Assembly: GCA_023150945.1 (NCBI GenBank)
Contig: JAKLJX010000001.1
Location: forward strand, 849,028 to 913,027
Direction: 5' to 3'
Length of the DNA: 64,000 nucleotides
DNA from: a bacterium
Lineage (GTDB): Bacteria; Zhuqueibacterota; Zhuqueibacteria; Zhuqueibacterales; Zhuqueibacteraceae
Numbering within the stretch: the first letter of the stretch is position 1; the number at the start of each line of letters is the position of its first letter. A program made the position numbers and the translations under genes. Under the pieces are notes generated by a model. That model was not told where the DNA came from and ran no database searches. It worked only from the letters and a program-made list of their open reading frames with translations. Of this stretch, positions 24,581 through 32,117 are shown piece by piece.

Positions 24581-25390
24581 TCACTCAATCTCAGCGCGCA
24601 AGCGTTTGGCCATCGCGGCGGCATAGAGGCGGGGCGCCAGCCGGTTGAGCCAGTAAGCCAGCCTGCTGGTTTTGCCAACCAACAGCAACTTCTGCTCGCG
24701 GCGGGCAGCCTGCAAAATGCGCTGCGCTGCCACCGCGGGATCCAGCTTGCGGCCCACCACCACCTGCTCGTGCTGCACGGGATTGCCGTCCGCGCCCAGC
24801 GCATTCTTGTTGATGGGCGTGTCGATGAAAGAGGGACACACCAGCATGATCGCAACGCCTTCGGGTTCCAGCTCCGGCCGCAGGCTTTCGAAAAAGCCAT
24901 GCAAAGCGTGTTTGCTCGCGGCATAGCCGGTGCGGCCGAGCAGCGGAGAAAAGCCGGCAACACTCGACAGCGTGATGATCATGCCCCGGCTTTGGATCAA
25001 TGCCGGCAGTGCGGCTGCGGTCCAATTGAGCGCGCCGAAGAAATTCACCGCCAACACGCGGCGAATCACGGCGATATCGGTGGCGGCAAAGCGGCTGCGA
25101 TGGCTGAGGCCGGCGTTGTTGATCAACAAATCGATCCGCCCGAATTGCTGAAGAATTCTGTGCGCGAGTTTTTGCGTGACTTCCCAATCGCTCACGTCAG
25201 CGGCATAGCCGGTGAAATTCACCGGCGTCTGCTTGAAATCGCGGCCGAGCAGCTCCAACTCCAGCGCCGCCTTGTCGATGCCGACCACCAGCGCGCCGGC
25301 CGCGCCGAAACTGCGGCACAGCGCGCGGCCCAGCCCGCCGGCCGCGCCGGTGATGATCACGACTTTATCTTTGAAGTCGCGCTGTGGCAT
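24581..25390 (-). CDS. Short-chain dehydrogenase/reductase (classical SDR)
   Basis: This 269-residue NAD(P)-dependent oxidoreductase has the cofactor motif TGAAGGLGRAL near residue 16, NNAG near 90, and the catalytic Ser-Tyr-Lys set in SSVAGFSPLLGRTGYAASKHALHGF. The tail after residue 190 (SFIDTPINKNALG and the C-terminal hydrophobic/Arg-rich segment) resembles SDRs acting on lipids or long-chain substrates, so the substrate remains open. ATG 25390 was preferred to an in-frame TTG 9 nt upstream. The gene overlaps the 3' end of the epimerase gene by 26 bp and is surely co-transcribed with it. Confidence 0.9.
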   Translation of the reverse strand: MPQRDFKDKVVIITGAAGGLGRALCRSFGAAGALVVGIDKAALELELLGRDFKQTPVNFTGYAADVSDWEVTQKLAHRILQQFGRIDLLINNAGLSHRSRFAATDIAVIRRVLAVNFFGALNWTAAALPALIQSRGMIITLSSVAGFSPLLGRTGYAASKHALHGFFESLRPELEPEGVAIMLVCPSFIDTPINKNALGADGNPVQHEQVVVGRKLDPAVAAQRILQAARREQKLLLVGKTSRLAYWLNRLAPRLYAAAMAKRLRAEIE

Positions 25391-26333
25391 AGTAAGCAAA
25401 CACCTCGCGGGAAGTCATCGCCGGCGTGTAGCCGAATTCGCGTTTCAATTTCGTGTTGTCGAGCACCGGCCGGTAGCGGAGAAAATCGAGCTGTTCCGGA
25501 CCGTATTGCGTCAGCCGCAGCTTGCGTAACACGGCCAATCCCCATCTTAACAAACCTGCCGGCAAAGTCAACGTTTTCTTCCCCAGCATGTGCGCGATTT
25601 CGGTAATGGTGAGCGCGCCGTCGCCGGCGAGATTGTAGATGCCGGTTTTCTCCGAGAAGATCGCCGCGCTCAGGCACGCAGCAACGTCCTTGTCCCAAAT
25701 GAAAACGAACGGACTGCTGGCGCCTGCGACCGCCAGCAGCCGCGGCTTTTCGAACAGCGCCGTGATTTGGTTGTTGGTGGTCTCGCCGAGAATCGTGCTC
25801 ACGCGAAAGATCACCTGCCGCAGTTCCGGATGCTGCTGCCGCCACTCTGCCAGCATTGCCTCGACCAGGCGCTTGTGGTGGGCGTAGGCAAATGCAACAT
25901 TGCCGCGCAGCGGCTGCTCTTCTTGGATGAGGGAAGGATTGTCGGCGTGGTAGCCGTACGCGGCGCCGCTGGAGGTGACGATGAGTTTTTCCACGCCGGC
26001 AGCGCGGCAGGCCGCGAGCAAATTTCCCGTGCCTTCGACTTCGACGGAATAGGCCTGGGTGCGATCATCATGGCGGCCGGGCGTGACGATCGCCGCGAGA
26101 TGTACGACAACGTTGATGCGATGCCGGCGCAACAGTGCCGCGAGCTGCGGCGAGCGGACGTCGGCTTGTTCGTATTCCACCCCAGCCGTGCGTTGAGCTG
26201 CCGGCGTCTCGCGCACATCGAGGCCGACGAGAGTGAAGGGCGGATGGCCGTCAAGATTCCGGCGTTGCGCCAATTCCGCCATCACGATCTTGCCGAGATA
26301 GCCGGACGCGCCGGTGATCAGAATGTTCTTCAT
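25365..26333 (-). CDS. NAD-dependent epimerase/dehydratase (extended SDR)
   Basis: This 322-residue protein has the extended-SDR nucleotide fold: GASGYLGKIV at residues 7-16 and an acidic NAD-selecting residue in LVGLDVRE. The active site is SSGAAYGYHADN with the YxxxK pair in YAHHKRLVEAML. Sequences such as VVHLAAIV and RVSTILGETT match sugar-nucleotide epimerases and related reductases. The substrate is not identified. ATG 26333 (MKNILITG) fits the family start, and the 12 extra codons upstream are in repeat-like DNA. Its 3' end overlaps the downstream SDR gene, forming a two-gene operon. Confidence 0.9.
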   Translation of the reverse strand: MKNILITGASGYLGKIVMAELAQRRNLDGHPPFTLVGLDVRETPAAQRTAGVEYEQADVRSPQLAALLRRHRINVVVHLAAIVTPGRHDDRTQAYSVEVEGTGNLLAACRAAGVEKLIVTSSGAAYGYHADNPSLIQEEQPLRGNVAFAYAHHKRLVEAMLAEWRQQHPELRQVIFRVSTILGETTNNQITALFEKPRLLAVAGASSPFVFIWDKDVAACLSAAIFSEKTGIYNLAGDGALTITEIAHMLGKKTLTLPAGLLRWGLAVLRKLRLTQYGPEQLDFLRYRPVLDNTKLKREFGYTPAMTSREVFAYYATARLQR

Positions 26334-26368
26334 TCGTGTGGATTCACGGGCATTCGTGATTGTTGTCA
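26331..26368. repeat. CATTCGTG-type short repeat at the epimerase start
   Basis: CATTCGTGTGGATTCACGGG followed by CATTCGTGATTG contains two near-copies of an octamer unit and covers the first codon of the epimerase gene. It resembles another degenerate intergenic motif at 39231-39281 (TTCGTGnTTCTCGCGGT type). Confidence 0.4.
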
Positions 26369-26408
26369 AAGCACTTTCGCACCAGTTCAGCCGCGCCGTT
26401 CATTTGGA

Positions 26409-26478
26409 ACGCCGCGCCGTGGAAGTGGTGATATACCCGGCACTGCGCCAGCCGCTTCACATCATCCCCCGGGATGAC
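26409..26478. repeat. Hairpin repeat family A, degenerate copy
   Basis: The right half CCGCTTCACATCATCCCCCG plus GGATGAC matches the family consensus. The left half is diverged. It occupies the 195-bp gap between the epimerase start and the BASS transporter stop. Confidence 0.55.
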
Positions 26479-26528
26479 AGTGGTGGGGGACACGCCATGC
26501 GAGGCAACAGAGGATCCGTGCGCGGCTG

Positions 26529-27461
26529 TTATGCTTGGCCAGCGGCGGGTGGCCGCCGTGACCACAACCACGCGAGCGTGCTGCCGCTGAGGATATGCCA
26601 AATGCCCCACCATGCCGCCACCAAGGCCATGCCGCCCAGGCCGTCGAAGAAGTTGAAGATCAGCAGCAAGCCCAAACCGGAGTTTTGAATGCCGGTTTCA
26701 ATGGCCACGGCGCGCCGATCGGATTCCGGCAGCCGGGCCAGGGCGGCAACAACGTAGCCGCCCAGCAAGGCCAGAGCGTTTTGCAGCATCACTGCCATTG
26801 CCACCCGGCCAACGTGATTCACAAAATTGTCCCAATTCGCGAGCAGCGCCGCAATGACAAAGCCGCCGAAAAAGATCAACGCGAGGATTTTCATCGGTTT
26901 CTTGGCAGCCGCGGCCAGGCGCGGGTGGCGATGCGCCAGCAACAGGCCCAACGCCAGCGGCAGGCCCAACAGCAGAAAGACGGTAGCCATGAGATCGAGC
27001 GGATTCAACGCGATCTTGCGCAACAAAGCCTGCGCCGGCGGATAGAGTGAGCCCCAGAAGGCGAAGTTGAGCGGCGTCATGACCAGCGCAGTGGCGGTCG
27101 AGAATGCCGTCATGCCAACGGAAAGCGCGGTGTTGCCGCGGGCGAAATAGGTGAGAAAGTTCGAAATGTTTCCGCCTGGGCAGGCGGCCACCAGCAGCAT
27201 GCCCAGCGCCATGCTCGCTGCCGGCGCCAATGCACTCACCAGCAGAAACGACAAGGCCGGCAGCAGCACGAACTGCGCGCACAAGCCGATCAAAATGGCC
27301 TTGGGAAACTGCAAGATCGTTTTGAAGTCGTCGAGCTTCAGGTCCAGCGCGATGCCGAACATCACAATGCCGAGTATCACATTGAGCAGCGTCAGCGTGG
27401 CAGGATTGAAGTTCAGATGAATCGCATCGAGGGCGGGCAAGCGGGGCCTCTCCGGCTTCAT
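26529..27461 (-). CDS. Bile acid:sodium symporter (BASS) family transporter
   Basis: This 310-residue inner-membrane protein has about nine to ten hydrophobic helices, the length and layout of the BASS family, which couples Na+ to organic-anion uptake. Family motifs are GIALDLKLDDF near residue 38, the ACPGGNISNFLTYFARG block that forms a Na+ site, and ETGIQNSGLGLLL, the second characteristic crossover motif. The start is ATG 27461 (MKPERPRL), which overlaps the PAP2 stop as ATGA. The longer upstream frame is the shadow of PAP2. The substrate is unknown. Confidence 0.9.
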   Translation of the reverse strand: MKPERPRLPALDAIHLNFNPATLTLLNVILGIVMFGIALDLKLDDFKTILQFPKAILIGLCAQFVLLPALSFLLVSALAPAASMALGMLLVAACPGGNISNFLTYFARGNTALSVGMTAFSTATALVMTPLNFAFWGSLYPPAQALLRKIALNPLDLMATVFLLLGLPLALGLLLAHRHPRLAAAAKKPMKILALIFFGGFVIAALLANWDNFVNHVGRVAMAVMLQNALALLGGYVVAALARLPESDRRAVAIETGIQNSGLGLLLIFNFFDGLGGMALVAAWWGIWHILSGSTLAWLWSRRPPAAGQA

Positions 27462-28048
27462 TCTTTGCGGGACGGCTGCACGCCCGCCGGTTGCTGCCGG
27501 AAATGGCGGTAGCGTTGCAGCGCGATTTGATGGGTCTTCAGCACGAGCCAGGCGCACAACATGCCGAACAACGCGCCGCCGGCAACGTCGGAAGGATAAT
27601 GCAATCCGAGATAGATGCGCGAAAAACCCGAAAGAAAAGCGCAGGCATACAGCGGCCCGCGCTGATGGGGATAAAAATGCGTGAACAGCGCCGCGGCGGC
27701 GAACGAGTTGGCGGCATGATTGGAGGGGAAGGAGAACGACGTGCTCTTGCCCAGGATCATGTTGACGCCCTCCAGGGCCACGCACGGCCGCAGCCGCTGG
27801 AAATAGGGCTTGAGCACGAAGGCCGCGATTTGGTCGCTGAGCAGAATCACCGGGATGATGAGCAGCGCTGCGGTGCGGCCGGTTTTGCCGCCCTTCCACC
27901 ACAGCCAGACATAAACCGCTGCAAACAGCGGAAACCAGTTGCGCTGGTTGGTGACGATCGGCATGAGCCAATCGAGCAAGCCGCACTGCAGCGAGTGATT
28001 GACGAAGAAGAACAGCGCAACATCGCTACGCAGTAGAAATTCTAACAT
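27458..28048 (-). CDS. PAP2 superfamily membrane phosphatase
   Basis: This 196-residue integral membrane acid phosphatase is related to undecaprenyl-diphosphate and phosphatidate phosphatases. The three PAP2 motifs are present: KPYFQRLRP near residue 80, FPSNHAANS near 107 (the usual PSGH reads PSNH), and SRIYLGLHYPSDVAGG near 142, with the catalytic His residues in motifs 2 and 3. Five to six hydrophobic helices surround them. It starts 10 bp after the outer-membrane protein gene and overlaps the BASS gene by 4 bp. A role in recycling envelope lipid carrier is likely but unproven. Confidence 0.91.
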   Translation of the reverse strand: MLEFLLRSDVALFFFVNHSLQCGLLDWLMPIVTNQRNWFPLFAAVYVWLWWKGGKTGRTAALLIIPVILLSDQIAAFVLKPYFQRLRPCVALEGVNMILGKSTSFSFPSNHAANSFAAAALFTHFYPHQRGPLYACAFLSGFSRIYLGLHYPSDVAGGALFGMLCAWLVLKTHQIALQRYRHFRQQPAGVQPSRKE

Positions 28049-28058
28049 GGCGGCACGC

Positions 28059-28781
28059 TCACATTCCGAAACCCATGGTCAGCAGGAATGCCACGCCATT
28101 CAAATTGACTTGGCGGTTGTCCGGCAGGCCCGCGGCCTCGCTGCCCTGTTTGCGGTCAACGCTCACGTGATGGTACAACACCGAGAGGGTGGAGGTGATG
28201 CCGTCATCGGTGGTGAAGTAGATGCCGATTTCGCCGCCCCAGCCCCAATCGCGATACCGGCGCTTCTCGCTCGCAGTGCCATTGCCATTCGATTCCCGGC
28301 TCCAGAGAATGGTGTGACTGACGAACGGCCGCAGCAGCAGGCCGGTGTCTTTGAGCGAAGTCACTTTGTCCACGCCGGTTTTGGCCGCCCAGCCCAAGCC
28401 GGGCAGATTGGGCAGATTCATTTCGAGCAGCGACAGCTTGAGCACCGGCCCGGCCATGAGCGGCAGCATGGTGCGGGTGAAATCGATTTCCGCGGCCGGC
28501 CGCGCACCGGCCGCCTCATTGCCGATCACGAAAGCCAGGTCGCGAAAGCTGCGGCGATGCACCGCGGCACCCGCGGCGAGATCCCATTTCCACACGCCGG
28601 CGCGATCAAGGCTGGTGCCCAACCAGGCGCTGCCGTAAACGCCGCCCGCCATTTCCGCGGGATAAATCGCGCCAAAGGTGAAATCCCAAGACACGGGCTG
28701 GCTGTGCGCCGGCACCGCCAGCGCCAGTGGCGCGAGCCATGCCAGCATGATTCTGAAAATGCGGTTGCGACGTAATTCCAT
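28059..28781 (-). CDS. Predicted outer-membrane beta-barrel protein
   Basis: This 240-residue exported protein is of unknown family. The signal peptide is about residues 1-27 (AWLAPLALAVPAHSQ). The mature part has alternating strands (WDFTFGAIYPAEM, TTDDGITSTLSVLYHHVSV) and finishes with VAFLLTMGFGM, suggesting a small barrel of eight or more strands. ATG 28781 (MELRRNRIF) with GGAGAGG just upstream was chosen over the longer frame. It is first in an operon with PAP2 and the BASS transporter, so a link to envelope lipid or organic-anion handling is possible. Confidence 0.75.
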   Translation of the reverse strand: MELRRNRIFRIMLAWLAPLALAVPAHSQPVSWDFTFGAIYPAEMAGGVYGSAWLGTSLDRAGVWKWDLAAGAAVHRRSFRDLAFVIGNEAAGARPAAEIDFTRTMLPLMAGPVLKLSLLEMNLPNLPGLGWAAKTGVDKVTSLKDTGLLLRPFVSHTILWSRESNGNGTASEKRRYRDWGWGGEIGIYFTTDDGITSTLSVLYHHVSVDRKQGSEAAGLPDNRQVNLNGVAFLLTMGFGM

Positions 28782-28870
28782 TTCCTCTCCTCCGGTGAAG
28801 CGATCGGCCAGATGAATAACTGCTGCATAGTCCGGCATTTGCTGGTCGGATGAAGCGAACCCCGCTTCTT

Positions 28871-28957
28871 GTCATTCTGCAGAGAATCGTTCCGGGCACA
28901 GGAATCCTCTGCAATTGGGGGGCGTTCCAGTGCCCCAAAAGATGCCTGCGGCATGAC
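28871..28957. repeat. Hairpin repeat with GTCATTCTGCAG/CTGCGGCATGAC ends
   Basis: The ends at 28871 and 28957 are inverted copies. An inner hairpin TGGGGGGCGTTCCAGTGCCC is also present. It shares the GTCATTC end with family A but the interior differs. It lies upstream of the outer-membrane protein/PAP2/BASS operon. Confidence 0.6.
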
Positions 28958-29060
28958 AGAGCAGGCAACGACTCTTCATCCAAACAAAAAATGCAGTAAA
29001 GCAACATCACACAAACACGGTGACTGTTGGTTGGGAAGATTCTGATTCTGCCACGGGCGG

Positions 29061-30584
29061 TCACTGCGCTGCGGCTTGGCGCGCGGCTTTCACCATCTCC
29101 CTCACTTCGGCGAACAACGTGGGCGCGTGATAAGGAATGCCGTCCTTGATCGTCCACTCAATGCCGCCGCCCTGGCGTTGTTGATCGAGCGTGGCCTCGC
29201 TGCCGGCGGGAAACAGAACATGCAAATTCTCCAGCGGATTGCCGTTCACCACGATGACATCGGCAAGATAGCCGGGCCGGAGGCGGCCGAGTTCATGCGC
29301 CTGCCCCAGCACCTGCGCGCCGTTGGCAGTGGCATGCTGGATCACTTCGAGCGGATGAAAGCCCGCCTCCTCGTGCAGCTCCAATTCACGCAGATAACCA
29401 AAGCCGTACATTTGATAGATGAAGCCGGCATCCTCACCGGTGGTAACGATCCCGCCCAGCCGGCTGAATTCGCGCACGGCTTGCATCCACAGACGATAGT
29501 TTTCCTTCCAATAAACCTCATCGGTGCTGGTCCACCCGTAGAAGAACGAGCCATGATAATCAGGATTGGGCTGGAAGAAAGCGGCGAGTGCTGGATGCAG
29601 ATAATCTTTGAACCACGGCTGGGTCAGCGCGCGCTGCAAATCGCGGCAGGCTTCATAAATGCACAGCGTCGGATCCCAGGCCACGCCCGCCCGCACCAGG
29701 GCGTGCAACACTTCCTGCAGTTTGTGGGGATTGGCCTCGCGCCACAGCCGGCCGGCATAGCGAAAGCGGTGCAGTTCGTTGTTGTAATTGAAATCCGGCG
29801 GGAACTGCTGCACGCCGTCGAGCGCGGCATCGGGCACACCGTACCAATGCTCGATGGTGGCGGTGCCGGCTTGCGCATCGTGCCAGGCATTGGCATCCTC
29901 CACGCCGGCATGATGCGCGAGTTTGAGCCCGAGTTTCTTCGCTTCGTCGGCGACGATGAAATAGGTGTCGCGATCCATTTGATGGCACTTCAAGCCATCC
30001 GCGCCTTTGGCTTTCAGCTCGCGCACTTTGGCGCGGATCTCCGCCTCGGTATTGCCGCCCGGACACCAGAAGTAAAGCCACAGCCGCGGCGCCGCGGTGG
30101 TATTGGCCGCGCTCTTGCGCTTTTCCGCGAGCGCTTTGTCGTAATCACTGCCCACGTCGCGCACGGTGGCGATGCCGCAGCCGAGCCAGAGTTTGTATTG
30201 ATAATCGAAGGGCAGGGGTTTGCCGGCGCGCTCATCCTGCAAATGGCCGTGCAGGTTGATGAATCCCGGCAGCACGTATTTGCCGCTTGCCTCGATCACG
30301 GCCTCGGCATCGCGACGATAGCCGGCGTCCGCACGGCTGCGGGTGATGCGCTCGATGCGGTTGTGCTTGATGATGATGTCCACCGGCCCCTCGGCAGGCG
30401 TGGCATTGCCTGTGATGACCATGGCATCGGTGATCACCAACAGCGCCGGCCGCCGGCCATGTTGGGGCAACTGGTTTTGGCCAAACAGGGGCAGCACGAG
30501 TGCCACCAGCAGCCAACTTAGGCCGCACATGATGGCTGTGGTTGCCGGTCTCGACGAGCACGGATCGCAATGCGATTGCGGCAT
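29061..30584 (-). CDS. Secreted amidohydrolase (imidazolonepropionase-like)
   Basis: This 507-residue exported metal-dependent hydrolase has an N-terminal hydrophobic signal segment (about 18-36). The amidohydrolase site is visible: HxH in FINLHGHLQD near residue 115, carboxylated-Lys candidate in DGLKCHQ near 200, His in LKLAHHAGVE near 220, His in TIEHWYG, and Asp in GGIVTTGEDAGF near 395. The C-terminus RLRPGYLADVIVVNGNPLENL is standard for this subgroup, which includes secreted Xaa-Pro dipeptidases and prolidase-like enzymes. AGGGAG precedes ATG 30584 by 7 nt. It is monocistronic between repeat-filled gaps. A peptide-derived substrate is suspected from family knowledge only. Confidence 0.9.
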   Translation of the reverse strand: MPQSHCDPCSSRPATTAIMCGLSWLLVALVLPLFGQNQLPQHGRRPALLVITDAMVITGNATPAEGPVDIIIKHNRIERITRSRADAGYRRDAEAVIEASGKYVLPGFINLHGHLQDERAGKPLPFDYQYKLWLGCGIATVRDVGSDYDKALAEKRKSAANTTAAPRLWLYFWCPGGNTEAEIRAKVRELKAKGADGLKCHQMDRDTYFIVADEAKKLGLKLAHHAGVEDANAWHDAQAGTATIEHWYGVPDAALDGVQQFPPDFNYNNELHRFRYAGRLWREANPHKLQEVLHALVRAGVAWDPTLCIYEACRDLQRALTQPWFKDYLHPALAAFFQPNPDYHGSFFYGWTSTDEVYWKENYRLWMQAVREFSRLGGIVTTGEDAGFIYQMYGFGYLRELELHEEAGFHPLEVIQHATANGAQVLGQAHELGRLRPGYLADVIVVNGNPLENLHVLFPAGSEATLDQQRQGGGIEWTIKDGIPYHAPTLFAEVREMVKAARQAAAQ

Positions 30585-30790
30585 CTTCAAACTCCCTCAC
30601 GCTTGCTTCATGCGTCCGGATTTGACATGATCAACAAGGGCAACAGGATTTTTGGGGGTGACGGATCAATGGAGCCGGGCGCTGCTTTGCTCGGCGTTGC
30701 AGGAACACTCTCATCAAGAAGCAAGTTTCTCTGACGCATACGATTCATTGGTGCTACAACGTTAAGTCGAATTCTCTTGCACAGACAAGC
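30585..30790. other. Intergenic, upstream of the amidohydrolase
   Basis: This stretch should contain the amidohydrolase promoter, but no convincing -35/-10 pair was found. No gene-like frame or repeat stands out. The remaining part of the 569-bp gap is taken up by the hairpin array and a family B element. Confidence 0.4.
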
Positions 30791-30980
30791 AGCCCCAAGG
30801 GGGCGAAAGGTAGAAGCGAAGGGCAACGCCCTGGAAGATCAGTAATCATGAGATATCACCAAGCCCCGGGGCGCCATAGAACCACGTCAGGAATACCGCC
30901 TCTGCAGGGCTAAATGCGACAAATCCTATCGGTTCCCAGGGCGCTGCCCGTGGGCTATTACATGCGACCCCGTTAGGGTC
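30791..30980. repeat. Array of short palindromic hairpins
   Basis: About six small palindromes follow one another over 190 bp: AGCCCCAAGGGGGCG, AGGGCAACGCCCT, AGCCCCGGGGCG, a half-site CTGCAGGGCTAAAT, CAGGGCGCTGCCCGTGGG and GACCCCGTTAGGGTC. Spacers of 15-35 bp separate them. It resembles a modular palindrome-type intergenic repeat that I recall from several environmental genomes. No coding frame is credible. Confidence 0.7.
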
Positions 30981-31030
30981 AAGCAGGCCTTTTATAACGA
31001 TGAGAGTGTATGCTTAACGTTGCAGTATTC

Positions 31031-31150
31031 GTGTCCGTCCGAAAACACCACCGCCCGGGCGCTTCGTGATGAACGGGAGCGAGTTTTATTCGACTGGTAC
31101 ACGCTTCGAAGTCAAGCGCCCGGGCGGTCATTCCCTTTCTGGACAAACAC
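31031..31150 (+). repeat. Family B palindromic element, copy 2 (core 31051-31127)
   Basis: The core is exactly 77 bp with the same 12-bp inverted termini as the other two copies and an interior that is about two-thirds identical by eye. The outer flanks GTGTCCGTCCGAAAA and TTTCTGGACAAACAC extend the inverted repeat to about 120 bp. It ends just before the DUF3592 gene stop. Confidence 0.9.
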
Positions 31151-31153
31151 TGA

Positions 31154-32098
31154 CTAAAGGCCGCCGACCACCGCGGCCAATGCCAGCAATCCCAAACCAA
31201 CAATCCAGAGCAACGTGATGCCAATGGCGCGGCGCTCCAGCACTGCTTCGCCGGGATTGCGGGGATCGTAGCAGACTTGCACGGCCCCGCCTTCGGAGTC
31301 ATTCTCGCTTTGTTCCTGCGGCTGCCCCGGCGCCCACCAGCTCATTCGCCCGCCAAATGCCAAACGATTTCCGGTGTAGCGCCGGCCCGCGACGGTGTAG
31401 GTGTAAACGAGTTGTGCGCCCTGTTGTGTGCTTCCTTTGCTGCCGCCGAATTCGCGGCTGGCAGGCAGCGTGGCGGAAACAATCTCGCCGCGGGTTGCCG
31501 GCCAGCGCCGTGCCGCGGCAACTTGACGGTGAAGCACCAGCGCCAGCGTGAGCACGAACAGGCCGCAACCGCCAGCCAGCGTCACAAACAGCGCGTGCGC
31601 CGGCCGCGGCAACACCCCCGCCAACAGCTTCGGCACATTCGTGACGCTGAACAACAAAATCGCCGCGCCGCCGAGGAAAATCAAAAAAGCATAGGTGATG
31701 CCCTTGGCGAATTGCGGCGGCAGCTCGCGCTCCAGCACGGCCTCGGCGGGATTCGCCGGATTGTAGTAGACTTGCACGGCCGCGCCGGCGGGATAACGCG
31801 CCAGTGTTTCCTCGACGCCAAAGTTGCCAACGGCCTCGCCGATGCTCAAGCGCTCGCCGCGATAGCGCCGGCCGCCGACGCGGTACTCGTAAACCACCTG
31901 CGGATAGTTTGCCACACGGTCGCCGTGAGGCTGAGAAGGTTTGCGCCGTGCGGCGATACCGGACGAAAGGATCTTTCCCGTCGTGACCGGCCAGCGCCGC
32001 GCCGCCGAGACCTCGACTAATTTGTAAACCACCGCGAACGCCAGCACGCCGGTGAACATCGCCGCGCCGATCAAGATGAAAGTTTGGAGTTCCGCCAT
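31154..32098 (-). CDS. Tandem DUF3592 membrane protein
   Basis: This 314-residue inner-membrane protein contains two copies of the DUF3592 module, one at about 35-135 and one at about 195-290. Each copy has ARRWP.T.G.I.S, a YEYRV.GRRY.G or YTYTVAGRRYTGNR strand, and a final VQVYYNPANPAEAVLE or VQVCYDPRNPGEAVLE. Hydrophobic helices are at about 8-28, 132-150, 165-188 and 292-312. The function of DUF3592 is unknown. It starts 19 bp after the GH125 gene and is likely co-transcribed, though no functional link is evident. Confidence 0.88.
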   Translation of the reverse strand: MAELQTFILIGAAMFTGVLAFAVVYKLVEVSAARRWPVTTGKILSSGIAARRKPSQPHGDRVANYPQVVYEYRVGGRRYRGERLSIGEAVGNFGVEETLARYPAGAAVQVYYNPANPAEAVLERELPPQFAKGITYAFLIFLGGAAILLFSVTNVPKLLAGVLPRPAHALFVTLAGGCGLFVLTLALVLHRQVAAARRWPATRGEIVSATLPASREFGGSKGSTQQGAQLVYTYTVAGRRYTGNRLAFGGRMSWWAPGQPQEQSENDSEGGAVQVCYDPRNPGEAVLERRAIGITLLWIVGLGLLALAAVVGGL

Positions 32099-32117
32099 TG
32101 TGCCGGGGCCTTCTTTA

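Noticed and set aside
30791..30980. Hairpin array considered as a CRISPR array or riboswitch
   Set aside because: Units differ from each other, spacers are not equal, no cas gene is near, and no known riboswitch core is seen.
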